Origin: Sipunculus nudus
Taxonomy: Eukaryota; Annelida; Sipuncula; Golfingiida; Sipunculidae
Assembly (NCBI GenBank): GCA_026874595.1
Contig: CM049309.1
Location: forward strand, 67,686,926-67,750,925
Direction: 5' to 3'
DNA length: 64,000 nucleotides
In this document: piece by piece, positions 12,217-25,473 of the stretch
How the letters are laid out: every line of letters starts with the position of its first letter
Position numbering within the stretch: the stretch's first letter is position 1
The notes under the pieces: model-generated
Seen by the model: the letters and a program-made list of their open reading frames with translations, nothing else
Told to the model about the DNA's origin: nothing
Database searches by the model: none
Made by a program: the position numbers and the translations under genes

Positions 12217-12702
12217 CTCGGCATGCATATACATCCTGGATAGCTTTCTTGATTTTATGACAGGTGGCGCCACCTACATTCATGTTCACGCTGCAGACAT
12301 TAATGCTTATATCTTCGGAACCATTTGACCTATCAGGAAAACATTTTTACACAAATGTAGCCCTTGGATAGCTTTATAACATACACAAAAATGGTGGCGC
12401 TACCTGCAGCCATTTTTGCACAGCATCCATCTGTTTGTCTGCTGTGGGATAAAATTACTCATATCTCTGCAGTGGTTTGACTTTTCCACATGAAATTTTA
12501 CATGTGTATACATCTTGGATAGTTTCTCGTTCAAATAACAAGTGGCGCCACCTACAATCATGTTTATGTGGCAGGGATCCATTCTAATATGTAACACATG
12601 TAACTCTATATCCCCTTGCCACTCAATCCATGCCTCACTTCACCCATCCTTCTCTGATTTTGGCGGATACATGTAGTTGCTTGTCGACTACCCGTATTCT
12701 AG
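12217..12702 (+). mobile_element. Helentron-like element, family I (pearl-like), copy A, 5'-truncated
   Basis: Tandem monomers carry GGTGGCGCCACC (exact at 12263) and diverged variants. The right end has the box GGCGGATAC, the hairpin GTAGTTGC-TT-GTCGACTAC, then CCGTATT and CTAG (12699-12702) before TT. The 5' inverted box found in complete copies is missing. Orientation is given with the CTAG end as 3'. Confidence 0.65.
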
Positions 12703-12874
12703 TTGTTGAAGGCAGGGATCGGACATTAGCAGAAATGTAGCACCCACCTGTAGGACAAGTTAAGCCAGAATTCCCAGAAACTCGCTGGTCTTCAGAGGAA
12801 AACAAGAAGTCCTCAATATTAATTTATTTATTTATAAATTCTAACAAAGGAAAGGCAAAATTAGTGAAAACCTG

Positions 12875-13994
12875 TTTTAGCTCAGCTGACTGTAAGTCAT
12901 CTGAGCTATAGCGCTCACTCTTTGTCCGTTGTCCATCCGGCAGTCTGGCCATGCGGCCATCCGGCCGTCTGTATGTTAACAAGACACAAACTGTAACCAC
13001 TGGACCTGGAATCTTCTAAGTACCCTCCAGAACAATGAAAAATTTGATACAAAAGCTCAAATATCTAAACAACTTATGCTTTGATCACCATGATTTTTTT
13101 GCATGGATATTAATCATGGAGTGTTTCATCAGTTTCTGCAGACTGGTAGCACCACCTGTATTTTTTCGATTTTTTACGGGTTTTTTTTTTCTATTTTTGA
13201 GACCTCAAAAGATGCTGTCATCTGTTAACAGGGCACAAATGGTAACCACTGGACCTAGAATCTTCTCACTTTACATCCAGAGAGGTCCATGAAAAGTCTT
13301 CTTGGAAACCTGGAATTAGGTATCTGTTACCCATATTCTTCAAGCTATTGGGCTCCGAAGTACCACCCCCCCCCCCCCAGAATAATGAAAAATTTGATAC
13401 AAAAGCTCAAATATCTGAACAACTAATGCATTGATCACCATGATTCTTTGCATGGATATTGATCATGGAGTGTTCCATCAATTTCTGCAGACTTTTCTTT
13501 AGAATTTTCTTTCTTGACATGCTGGGAGGCCCTTGAAAATTCTCCTTGGAAACCTGAAATTAGGTCTCTGTCACCATATTGTCTAAGCTATGGGGCTAGG
13601 AAGTAACCCCCCCCCCCCCGGCCCCCAGAATAATTGAAAATTTGATACCAAAGTAGGGCACAAATCATAACCATATGGCCCAGAATCTTCTACCTTTACA
13701 TCCTGAGAGTTCCTCAAAAGTTGTCCCTAGAAACCTGAAATTGGGTTACAGTGACCTATATTCTCAGAGTTTTGGGGTATGTTTGAGCACCCCAGAAATA
13801 ATGCAAAATACACACAAATTGCCAGATTCCTCATGAAAGGCTGGTTGGATTGTCATCAGATTTGTTGTGCTTATGGGTCTTGATAAACTTAAGCTAATAT
13901 GCATGAACAATGATGCCACCTATCTTAATTGTCTGTGCAAGGACATATTATCAACATGTCAGGCGGCTGAGTGTCATGACCCATGGGTCACTTG
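12875..13994 (+). mobile_element. Helentron-like element, family III, copy 1
   Basis: The left end is TTTTAGCTCAGCTGACTG followed by TAAGTCATCTGAGCT, forming a long hairpin. GTCCGTTGTCCATCCGG-type sequence and a GTTAAC site follow. The core holds repeated copies of a unit with TAATGAAAAATTTGATAC, interrupted by poly-C runs near 13364 and 13608. The right end has the box GGCTGAG, the palindrome GACCCATGGGTC and CTTGTT (about 13991). A GGTAGCACCACC variant of the shared palindrome lies near 13146. Confidence 0.6.
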
Positions 13995-14642
13995 TTATAC
14001 AGACTATGTACACAGTTTCGTGGTAAGATGTCATATAGGTGGTCTTAATTTATTATTTCATTCTTGTTATATTTAGCGTACCTGATGTCCTGAACATATA
14101 TGCTGAATGGCAAGAATCACTTCTCAGATTGAATCATTGTACCCTTAGCAATTCATGAGCCTGTTCAAGAAATATACCTATTGTTTATCAAAACCAGCTT
14201 GTAGAAGAGGAGACTTGGATAAGAACTGAAATATAAATATGATATATGCAGTAAATCAATGGTTCGACCACCTTTGGGGAAATCATTGCAACATGTCCTA
14301 ATTAATCATGTATATGAGACATAATTGAATGCAGATATCTCCTGGGAGATATTGATTCAAATGACGGTATCCTCCCACTGGACCTCATATGTTATGTAAG
14401 TGAATCTATGTAACTGTACACATGATGCTGTACACTGTTGTGATAGATTGGATCACTTATGGATGATGGACTTGATGTTACATTTGCCTCCCCGTGTGTA
14501 TAATACTATGCATGATGTATGTATTATTTATTAGTAGTGCTCAGAGTTCATAAAGGGTCAGTAAAGTTAGAAAGTCATGGAATTTGCTTTTATGTGTCCC
14601 ATTTGTTTAAACAATATTGAATGGAAAACAATATTTATTTTG

Positions 14643-17240
14643 GTTTTTTGCTCAGCTGACTATAAATCATCTGAGCTATAGTCCTGGTCCGTCGTCCGTC
14701 GTCCGTCCGTAGATGTGGCATGTTTTGAAACTGTAAGACCTAGGAATCCAAAATTTGGCATAATGTTAGATGTCCCCAAGATCTCCTACCAAACTGAAAA
14801 CTGGGTCTTTGCAACTTTATTCCTTTGAGAAATTAAGGAAAAACCTCAATTTTTTATTAAAAACCTATTTTCACTTTTCAGGACCGCCTAATATCAAAAC
14901 TACTCATCTGTTTTTCCTCATATTTACCTTAAATATTCCCCTATATTTTTCCTATGTACATGCCAGAAATTATGTCTGTATTACATAATTTAAAAAAGTT
15001 ATGGGCCCAAACATAATGCATTTTGTAAAAAATCAGGAAAGATATTTGATCACTTAACACAAAACATGTTAAAGCTATGGACTTTTTTTCCAGTAATATA
15101 ACTTTAATTAATCAAAATTAAATTGTATACCCAAAGTTAGATCAAAATCTTTTAAATTTTTTGAAATATTAACAAAAATAAAAAACTCATACCTTAAATT
15201 TTGCCAAACTTTTACCATGGTACGTTTTTTTCCTCTAAGTACTGTGGATTTAATTTTCACAGCAGGTTTTTTTTAGCTTTTTGTCTGTTAACACCAAAAA
15301 TTTGAAACCAGTTGATCAAAAACTGTAGATTTTATTCAAGTTTTCAAGCACCATGTAACATATTGTTTACATCAAGCTAGTGTTATGCAGTTTACAAGAG
15401 CTCAGCTCCCCAGCTTCAGCTCTCAGTTCCTAAAATTTGGCATACAATTTGGAGTCTCCAAAATCCCCTACCATGCCAAGAATTGGTCACTAGGACTTAA
15501 TACCTTTCGGATATTAATGAAAAACTTCATTTTTCCATTAAAAACCCATTGTTACACTTCAAGACTGCCTAATATCAAAACCACTGGTCTGACTTAAATC
15601 ATATATAATATACTTATTTTTCTATACATTCTGTATGCACATGCCAAAAATGATGTCAGTATTGCGTAATTGTTTTAAGTTATGGGCCCAAACATAATGC
15701 ACTTTGTAAAAAATCGAGAAATATATTTACTCCCTTAACAAGAGGATTGCTGAAGCTAGAGATTTTTTGTCAGGGATGTAACATTATTTTATCAAGATTC
15801 AATTGAATGCCCAAAATTAGTTCTGAATTTTTCAAATTTTATAAGTTATTAGTATAAATATAAAATTAGTACCTTAAATTTTGCCAAACTTTGACCATGG
15901 CACGTTTGTTTCCTGTGAGCACAGTTGATATAATTTTCATATCATGCACACATAAGGATTTCAGCTTTTTAGTTTAGAAAGCTGAAAGAAATTGGCCAAA
16001 AATTGTAGCTTTTATTAATGTTTTTTTGAGACCTTAGCTCTCCCCAGTCCCTCTTGAGTTACCTGTATGTTGACCTTGTTGACCTTTCATCAGATTATGC
16101 ACGCTTGACACGAAGCATACACTGGGGCAGCCAGGCAGCTTATGGCCAGCCACAGTTGATCCAGGTGTCCAACCCAACTCATCTAGTAGTTTTAACTAAC
16201 AACATAACAATAAATTAATAAATTTTTATTGGTTTTTATTATCAAATTAAAGAAAAATGGAAAAGGAATTTGTTAGTTGATAATAACAGGAATCTAACTT
16301 GCAGTTACTGATGATATAAGAATCTTGTATGGATTGATAGAATGTCACGTATTCCAAATAACACCATGCAGTCACCTATGGAATTTTTTCAGTTCAATTT
16401 TAATGATAAAAAAATAAATCATATTATTCATTACTAATCATTAGGGATCATATGAAGGAAATTAATGATAGACAAAGATGCAGTTGATAATATTATTCTA
16501 GATTCCTGCTGTGTCTAGTGTGTACACTGATGTGAAATTAGTCCAAAATGAATATATTACATTTACTTTTTTTAATATGAATAAAAGCCATAAAACCAGA
16601 AACTTGTGATCATTATTTAAATGTGTGAATTTTGTATATTCTAGATTCTCAACATCATTGTTGGGTGAAAACTGAATAAATACCAGACATGGTGCGAATA
16701 CTTTGCAAATGTATTTGAATACGAATATGAATATGTACTCCATTATAAAATTTCTTGCATGAGAATGGGAATTCAGGTAAAAATGAAAGTATATGAATAC
16801 CAGTGCAAATACTTTCAAAATGTATTCATGAATGCATTCATGAATATATTCTTTGATATTATTTTAATAAACATTTCAGTTTTATTTTATTTTAAAAAAT
16901 CATACGATTCTTTTATTATTTTTAATAAAAATTATATTTGGGACAATTTGAAATTATTTAAAAAAATAGTTAAACTCTTATATTATATGTTCTGCTTATA
17001 AATAATATGGCCAAGTCAAAATCTGTGTGACAATAGCACTCCATTTGTTAATAAAATAAATGAAATAAATCCTCTTCCCCTTCTCCAAAATACTATCAAA
17101 ATCATACATAAGCTCAACACCTACAACTCATAATACAGCTTATATTTATTTCCACACAAAACAAGCATGTTCCTCATTTCTAAATCATATTTTTTTATCA
17201 TATATATCAGCTGAGCGCCGTGACCCTTGGGTCCCTTGTT
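14643..17240 (+). mobile_element. Helentron-like element, family III, copy 2, carrying an internal insertion
   Basis: It begins GCTCAGCTGACTATAAATCA with the paired CATCTGAGCTATAG and a (GTCCGTC)n tract, and ends CAGCTGAGC, then GACCCTTGGGTCCCTTGTT (17222-17240). Two long diverged monomers start near 14720 and 15420; both include AAAATTTGGCATA, CCTACCA and CCTAATATCAAAAC. The segment at about 16490-17190 belongs to another family and explains why this copy is longer than copy 3. No coding sequence. Confidence 0.6.
16490..17190 (-). mobile_element. Partial copy of the long-arm element family seen at 46231-48255
   Basis: Read on the reverse strand, this segment matches the interior of the 46231-48255 element in order. 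Shared landmarks are TTTTGTGTGG and TAAGCTG, then TTTTGACTTGGCCATAT, then TATGGAGTACATATTCATA, then TCTGGTTTTATGGCTT. The GATC-rich terminal arms are absent. It lies inside family III copy 2. Boundaries are approximate. Confidence 0.55.
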
Positions 17241-18149
17241 CTTGAAAGTCATGGAATTTTGCATAAATTTTTTTCTTGAGACCTTGAAAAACATGGCATT
17301 TTTATTTTTTTATTTCCCAGTCATTGAATTTTTTAGATTGTGTCTCAGGCCATGAAAGCTATATAAGTTTGCTTATATATTTTTGAACCCTGAGAGTCCT
17401 CAAATTGTGCTTGTTTATTTCCAAGGAATTGAAAGTCATTGGAATTAAGAAGATTTGAACTTCAGTTTATTTTAAATTGCTTTTACTTAGTATAACCCTT
17501 TAAAGATTTACATTACCATAATTCTTAAAAGCTAAAATAAACCCATATGTGTCAGAAGACACTGTTAACAAATTGATATGGTTACCATCATCGATCAGTT
17601 TAAAAGCAAAATTACCAATAGTAGAATACAAACCATGGTGCTTATCCTTGCAAATAAAAAAAATCCAGACTGATGTTTATAGCCAGGGCAGTAATGTGGT
17701 TCAGTGTCATTGTGGTTAAATAATATTTTGTGTTACTTGAGTGTGGGTTTACTTGAGAGAAAAAAAATCTGCAAATCCTGTATATTGCTCCTCCTGACCA
17801 TGTTTGTGGCTTTTGACACTATTTTTGTGGCTTTTGACATGATTTTTGTGGCAGTTGTTATGATATCAGAGTTGGTATTAGTGTGTGCCTGAAAGAGTTA
17901 TGTGGTCACCCATATCTTTACCAGGTGTCAGCCACCTCTGATAGTGGAAGGTGGAAAAGATGACAGATGATGATTTTCCTGGCTACATCTGGCTAAAATT
18001 AATATTCTGACAGAGGTCATTAAGTTTGTTATAAGTCAGTGAATGAAATAGGAAAATTATATTTCTTTTTAACACATATGGCAAAAATGTATATATTCTT
18101 GTTTAATAACCATGTCTCAGCATGGTAGTAAAAAGAATCTAATTACATA
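17241..18149. other. No gene; short ~21-bp tandem repeat at 17801-17860
   Basis: Three imperfect copies of TTTGTGGCTTTTGACA-type sequence occur near 17801-17860. Nothing else is recognisable. Confidence 0.4.
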
Positions 18150-18607
18150 CAGAAGAGTGTCGTTTATCCGAAAGCTTCGGGGGGACAAGTTTTTTGTTTG
18201 GATGAATGATCGTTGGGATAAACGATTTCACATGAAATTCTGTGAATTTATCACACCTACAACCTGCAGTCGGCTACTCAGTTATTGTCTGTTGTAATAT
18301 TTTATTTGTACAGGTTAATTATCCCGGCCTGGGCATTCTGATTAAAGCAAGGACAACCCCGGCCCGCGTGGCGTTGTTTTCCCACCTAATGCCTACGCTC
18401 GGGTGCACTGATCAGTCGGTAATATGTATCATCGCTGATGTGGCTACTTTTGTTTTGAATCAGACAATCTTTAGTATCATTTTTATTCTGATTTTTTTGT
18501 CATTGTTCAGATTTCAGGTAAATGGTCAAAATTTTGGTTCTCTATTTTTTTATTTCGGATGAACGATTTTTCGGATAAATGGTGTTCGGATATTCGACGT
18601 TCTACTG
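18150..18607. mobile_element. Tigger/pogo-type MITE, ~458 bp
   Basis: The left end reads CAGAAGAGTGTCGTTTATCC. On the reverse strand the right end reads CAGTAGAACGTCGAATATCC. Both resemble the pogo/Tigger terminus (CAGTAGAACCTCGATTATCC type). ATCCGAA or its complement recurs near both ends. A TA precedes the left end; the right TA is degraded. No transposase is present. Confidence 0.7.
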
Positions 18608-19885
18608 TTTATATCTATTTTGATATATACATCTTATGCCTTTTCAGAGGCAAAGCCATTATGGCTTGCTATTCTAGTCAGTGCATGTTTCAGAGCATGT
18701 TTATTGTTATATTGTCACAGGGAACAAGCCCACAAGCAATACCACTTAGCGGTATAGAACCAATGATATTATGTCTCCACTGGTATTGAAAAAGTAGTAG
18801 GATTATCATATTAGCAGTGTGTAACGGTCCTTTCACAGAATACAACTGGCTGTATATTCAGCCCAGTCCCAGCAATGTTACAAGTTATAAAACATGCCAG
18901 TTACAATGCAGCAAAGTATTAGTTTTATTAGGTAAATGTTTAGATTAAGTAGCATTACAAATCTGCTCTGCTTCATCTGTAAGCCTTCTTTTAATGTGGT
19001 ATTGAATGGGTTTTCATCCTACATGAAGTCTAGCCTCATAGGGAAGTACTATATATATTGGAATGATTCGATTATTCAGCAGATTCCTTGGAAAGTAACT
19101 GTAAGGTGATAGAGCTCTTGTGATTATATTTGTAAGACAGAGATCACATTTCTAATGGACATATGTGTCTTGAATATAGAGTCATTAATGACGATATACT
19201 ATGGGAATGGATCTTAGGTTCATGGGGTACATTTTTCCTTCAAGGGCTCTACGTTTGGTATTAATCACTGAGAAATAATGATCTTCTCAGGTATCCCTTA
19301 TCAAGTGAGATAATGAAGTCAGATAATAAACCGCTATAAATCATCAGTGATTCCAAGATGTGATATTAATGACCAAGAGGTAGTGTTTCTTTTAAGTTTT
19401 CCTGGCTTGTAAGATAATAATGTTATTGAACCTTGACTGCTAAAAGAAATTATAATTATGCACGTGATTAAGGGAATGCCAATGTTGGGTCCATTAGCTA
19501 ATCTGAATAATTTACATTACAGAGCATTTAACTAATAGCTTTCTTTCAATCATATGATTTGAGAATTAATGACACAAAAGAGAAGAGCTGGCCTTGCATT
19601 AGATTCATGATTTAGATGGAAACTACTTGTAATGGTACTATATCCATAGGTTTCAGGGTCTCTTGGGATTAAACTATTTTTTCCTGGATAATATTAATTG
19701 ATGCTTCTTTAGAGTATAAAATGTTTTGCAAAATAAAGATTTATTCTCGTTCAGTTATTTACAGTAAATGAACATGTTACATATATATATATACTGGTAT
19801 TATGGAGGGATATAGGAGTAGATTATAGGATTAGTTGTTTATTTGTATGAAGAACTGGTATGTGTTTGGCTAATATATTTCAGAA
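18608..19885. other. No recognised feature
   Basis: AT-rich non-coding sequence with a short TA run near 19783. No gene or terminus is seen. Confidence 0.4.
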
Positions 19886-20710
19886 CTAGAATACAGGTAG
19901 TCGACAAGCGACTACGTGTATCCGCCTAAATCAGAGTGGAACGGGTGAAGTAAGGCATGGATTAAGTGGCAAGGGGAAATAGAGTGAAGTGTTGCATATT
20001 AGCATGGATGTCTGCAGCCAAATTGTGTATGAAGGTTGCCCCCCCACCACAAAATCCAGAAAGCCGTCCAAGTATACATATGCAAAATTTAAGGCAGATA
20101 AGTCAAACCACTACATGTATATGAGTGATTTTAGCCCGTGGCAGCCAATCAGATGGAAGCTGAGCAAAAATGGTTGCAGGTGACGCCACCAGTTTTGCGT
20201 ATGATAAAGAGCTATGTGAGAACTATACACATGCAAAACTTTGGCCTAATCGGTCAAACGGTTCCCAAGATATGAGCTTGGATGTCTGCTGCATAAACTA
20301 GAATGCAGGTGGCGCCACCTGTCATAAAATAAGAAAAGCTATCCAGGATGTATACGCATGCCGAATTTCAGGTGAATTAGTCAAGTCACTGCAGAGATAT
20401 GAGTGATTTTAACCCAAGGCAGACAAACAGATGGACACTGTGCAAACATGGTTGCAGGTGGCGCCACCATTTTTTGTGTATGTTATAAAGCTCTCCAAGA
20501 GCTACGTTTGTGCAAAAAAAATTTTCCTGATCCGTCAAACGGTTCCCGAGATATGTGGGTTTATGTGTAGAAACAGACGCACAAACGGACGCAGAGCGCA
20601 GAGGAAAGGTCAGAGGTCAAAACAAAATTGGGGTGCAGCAATTCACATGTGACCCGAACATAATCCCGGGTTTCGTAAAATTCCGCCCAGCGGTTACGGA
20701 GAAGTTCACA
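19886..20710 (-). mobile_element. Helentron-like element, family I, copy B
   Basis: The CTAG end lies at 19886-19889, followed inwards by the hairpin GTAGTCG-ACAAG-CGACTAC and the box GTATCCGCC. Monomers carry GGTGGCGCCACC (exact at 20308 and 20457). The unique segment with GACGCAGAGCGCAGAGG and CAGCGGTTACGGAGAAGTTC is present. The sequence then diverges from complete copies at about 20710, so the opposite inverted box is missing. Confidence 0.65.
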
Positions 20711-22813
20711 GAAACACAGAATGAGAAAGCCAACCAACCAATCTTACATGTTATAAGTCCCCTGCTGTAGGAGGGACCAATACTAAAAAAGTAAAATGGT
20801 TTGCGTCTGTCTGACCATCTGTCCACGTGTCCTTCCATCCTTCGGTCCTGCCCAATTCTTTTAACACGTATATCTTAGGCCCTTGTTGCCTTCTTCACCA
20901 AATTTTACAGACCTACTCAGCTCATGACTGACATGTGATTATAACCTGCAGGTGTTGCCACCTAGGTTTAATGACTTTCTGCACTCCAAAAGGTCTTTTT
21001 CATGTTCCTTCAGATATATCAATAAATAAGAAAACCTTACGCTCTTTACACAGCGCTTTACCCATAGGCCAACTACCTATACCGTAAGCGCTGTTTGTTA
21101 TGACCTAGACACTAGAGGGGAGCACTGTATTTTGGTCCAATCAGATGAGACCCTGTGCTGGAGACAACACAGCTTACCAGCCAAGTGAGGTATACACGGA
21201 GACAATGTTGTTCATATCAGTTTGAGTGACAGCTCATCTCCCCGGCGACCATTTGAACAGGCCACAGGCTCATAGAGAATTGCCCCACACATGGTTTCTG
21301 GGCGGAGCCTGATGCCTGTCGAGTGTTTGTTGACTTGCATTTGGTTGGCTGCTTGTCACATCAGCGTTTTTTTTTTTTTTTTCAGCAGACAGGCCCATGT
21401 GCACCACCTGGTGTTTAAGTGCATCATAAATGGTCAAAGCAGGCACGCAAAAATCTGCAGCTTCTTTAGAAGCGCAAGATTTCCACTGCCTCGGGAGCTT
21501 AAGAAAACCTTAGCCTTCACATGATATGCAAGGATTCCTTTGAGTTAGAGTTTTTCATTAAAATACCATATTGAATAGAATTTTTTTCAGACCGGTGTTC
21601 CAACATGAGTTCAAATTTTGCTGATTGCAAAATTTTTCTGATTTCCCTTCCGTCCTTCCTTCCTTTTCCCTTATTTTCCCACCTATCTGCTGCATTATCA
21701 AAGCTGTACAGCATATATACAGGTCAGGAAAGCCATTATATTAGGATTTCCATTGAGAAGAATCTGACACTAAATCTGTCAAAGCTTAACACGTCAAATA
21801 GATAGATAATTTTTGTTTTTGCAGAAATTCAATCAGTGTTATGGAAATGAATTTGAATGTGATTGAGAAAGGTTAATTACAGCAGATCCTTGGCTTTTGT
21901 TCCAGCATAGATGAAAAGCAATCGTGTTATGATTAATTTTGAGAAAAAAATGTGGTTCTGTGAATAGTCAAGGAATTTTTTTTTTCAAAATCTTTGGATC
22001 TTTGGCCTTTTTTATCTCATCTCATGCCTCAACCTGTTTTATCATGATGAATTTGATGTTTTACTAGGGATACATTGTGTGTGAATGGATAATAATAATA
22101 TAATAAACTTAAAAATTAGGCATTTTTGAGGTGAAATTAAAACTGAAGTTAACAAGTTTATATCAAATTTGTCATAAGCTTTGAGAAACAGAATTCAATT
22201 ATATCTGATTTTAAGTTTAAATCTGGCCTCACATGATGCTGTTTTGTTTCCTACAATTACCTATGCTTCATTGTGCTCTGATTTCCTACTGGACTTTAGA
22301 CCCTTGATCCTAGCATTTTGAGAATTATTCCTTTGATATCAAGTCGGCCATAATAATGGTATCATATAAGTATATAGGTGTCAATATATCCATGCTAGGT
22401 GCTGTTAGATCATAAGATGGACAGTGACCTCCAACATTTAATAATGTTCAGTCTCTCGGTGCAATATATTTATATTAGTTTTTCAGTGCAGTAAGTAAGG
22501 TGAGATGTCAGAACAGAATTTCGTAGTTAGTTCCCTGTGTGGAAATATTTTTAGAATGTTCCTGAACTTTATTTATAATTAGAAAGCAATTTCATGGGAA
22601 GATTTGTTATAGTTATATTAACAAGGTAAAACTGTATCTTGGAACCTATGCATATTTTTTCATACTATAACTTGTATAAGCACGTATGATAGATCATGAG
22701 CAAATTACAATGGTCTGTGTGGTATTATGTGAAAATGTTCAGTATAACTGTCTGTTTTGCATATAACTGTCACACACCCTTTGTCATTGATGACAAACAT
22801 GAAACATGCAGTA
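20711..22813. other. No gene; one 19-bp-arm hairpin at 21050-21094
   Basis: A pyrimidine-rich stretch at 20800-20850 resembles the tract near the 5' ends of Helentron-like elements, but no element ends were found. The hairpin has ACAGCGCTT paired with AAGCGCTGT and continues with few mismatches around a 7-nt loop. A T-run lies at 21366-21382. No coding sequence is supported. Confidence 0.4.
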
Positions 22814-24199
22814 CTGTAAAATCTCCACTTAAAACCGCGATTTAATCAAGAAATTCAAATTCTTGAAATCAGGTTGATTTCCTGAAAGCACTGTGCGGTT
22901 TATACTAGAAGGGTTTCCTGAATATCTTCCTGACAGACATCGTTTTGGGGCCGGCAAGTGGGCGATAATATTGCAACTTTCGAAGGCTGTTCCTAGCAGC
23001 AGTCTCGCATGCATGGGAGCAGTGTGTAAATGTATTATTTACGATATTTTGTTATTTATAAATTAAATATTGCTGATTAGTTTTCGTGTGATATATAACT
23101 TGTTTTAAAATTTTGGTAATTGTCACCAAATAACACGTTTACAACAACCCTGCTGTAACACACAGCGGCCCACTTCGTTGGGCATGGTCAAGCAAAATTT
23201 AAATAAAAGCCTACTTTAAACCAATTTGCGGCATTATTTAGCAATGATTATTTGTTTAAAACGTAAAATGAATAAAAAGCTGACATCGTTTAGGAGTCAC
23301 ACAATAGCTTTTAAAATCAAATTTGAGTGCCACCATGTGCTGAAATGCCCCGGTATTCTGCTAAGAATATTTTGAACGGCTGTACGCGGTGGGTGGTAAA
23401 CAGAACAGCCACCTATTTCGTCCCAGCGTGCCTTGCGTGAACACTGCCTTGACAAAATGGCTCCCGAAACGAAAACTTTCTTCAGGAAAAAAAAACTTGC
23501 TTACCCCGACTGGCCACTTTAATTTTACCTTAAATTCACTCGTTATCAAGCGTCATGTTTTCTATATGTGTGTATCTCGACAAGGTAATTTCAATTACTT
23601 TGATATTTAGTTAAGTTGACCAGCGATGTTTTCAAACGCGCCAGCAAATTGTGACATGGAGCGATGTCAAATTACGATGTGACGATGATAATACCGTAGT
23701 AACCGGTATGAAAATGATTTGAATCTTCCGAGTAATTCCAGAAAATGGAAATTCATCAAATTTTTTTAGAATTAAAATATACAGTGACTTGAAATGGATC
23801 AGCAGAAATTTTTTTTCAAAATATAATGACAAATCAGTAGCAAACAAGAATACGGCACGGAATATAAAATCTGTATAAACAGGCAGAGGTTCACCGGCCC
23901 TTACGTCTTCCCAAACTTCATGCTTGAGTGACCCTGCAAAAAAGTGTTATGATGTGTTTAAATAAAATTCCCATAGAATTTAAAAGTGGACAAGAATGAC
24001 CGAGTTGCAACCTACGCGTGTTCATTTCTAGATGATAGCTTGATTCTGTCTTTTGTCAAATCATTCCGTAGCGAAAGTTGGTTTGGTTTTAAAGGGGGGT
24101 TCTTAGTATTTGAGCCCCTCGCGATGTCTCACCTGGAATTTCAGCGAAGTCTGGGTGCAGTTTTAATCGGAAGTGCGGTTTTAAGTGGATATTTTACGG
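22814..24199. mobile_element. TA-flanked DNA transposon, non-autonomous, 1386 bp
   Basis: Terminal inverted repeats of about 25 bp: the left begins CTGTAAAATCTCCACTTAAA and the right, on the reverse strand, begins CCGTAAAATATCCACTTAAA. TA flanks each side (22812-22813 and 24200-24201), consistent with the Tc1/mariner superfamily. The interior is more CpG-rich than the surroundings and has no transposase frame. A short frame beginning ATGGCTCCCGAAACG at about 23457 is unassigned. Confidence 0.65.
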
Positions 24200-24201
24200 T
24201 A

Positions 24202-25473
24202 GTTGTGTATTGATTGACTTACATGAGCTGGTATTTCAGATTAGCAACATTTAACGGTTCTTTGTAAGGTTAACAATATACAGGGGCATCTTTCACAAGA
24301 ACCTACAATGACCATTGTGTTTGCCATGATTGATTTTTAGATGGGTCTTGCTAGGAATATAATACAGTCAGGGGCACCAGACGGTCTGACCTATACATGA
24401 AGTGGCCTGAATTGGTTGCTGTCTGGCACCTTATGAAGTGTTCAGACTCTGGCCCAACAGTTGATCAAACCACCAGTTGGCAGACACATACTTATACTCA
24501 GGAAATAAATAACTTTAACTCCCTCTTTTACAGTTAGTTTTTTGTTGGTATTTGAATCTTATTAATGATAAAAAGTTAAGGGCAACCACTGGCTCAACTG
24601 ATTTATATCTCTTGAAATTTGTTTTTCTTTTGGTAATAAAATTTAATATAATGAAGTTACTGGATATATTTGCTGTAAAGCAGCAAAGTTTTCAAGCAAA
24701 ACTTGAAAACAAAATCAATTTTTAAAAATGAAAAAAATATGAAAGTTGTTGTTGCGGTATTTAGTTATGATTTGGAAATATTTTTTTCACATGATATTTT
24801 ATGGTACAGAGGCACTAACCTAAGAAGTAATGAACCTTTTAGATATTTGTATGCAGTATTAAACTTAAATCTTTTGATAAATTCCTGTGTTACTTGTGGA
24901 TAATAAAGTTATGGTTGAGGAGCTTTGGTATAACCAGTCTCTGTAAGTCCCTCTAAAATTATTGTCATATTTAAGCAGCTTTTCTGTCATTTAGAGATTA
25001 TTGTCATATAAGCAGCTTATCTGTCAATTATTTTCTTAGCTTAGACAAATCTGTTAAAATCTAACAAAATTCACTGAACATAGTATATGGAAGGTTGAAA
25101 TCATGGGAGGGTTATGACATTTTGCCACAGGACTGAACAGCACAACCGGAACACAGGATTGCTCAATAGGTGAAGCAGTCCTTGAGAGAGATCATGAGAG
25201 CAACTCATGAATATTAAACAGATGCAAATATGACAGTCACAGATCACATGGATGATAGGATCATGAATTCAATGTGAAATTATAGCATTCCTGAAACTAC
25301 GTACTGATCCACACTTTATATATTGTTTTGGCAGTGCTGTTCCTCAGATGGACTGGCCCTTCTTTCTAAAGTAAACATTTCTTTTGTGTTGTGTCTGGAA
25401 CAGTTCTGGTTTCCAAAGTAAACTGTCTCAGAGTTGTCTGGATCAATTTTAGAAATGGAAAGAAATTTGGTCT
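24202..25473. other. No recognised feature
   Basis: Only a short local duplication containing ATTATTGTCATAT and AAGCAGCTT (about 24959-25033) stands out. No gene is seen. Confidence 0.4.

Noticed and set aside
20431-20838. Open frames of 71-73 codons in family I copies, also at 28654 and 41634-41961
   Set aside because: The same sequence appears in each copy at the same element position and is open in several frames. No motif is recognisable and changes are not codon-biased.
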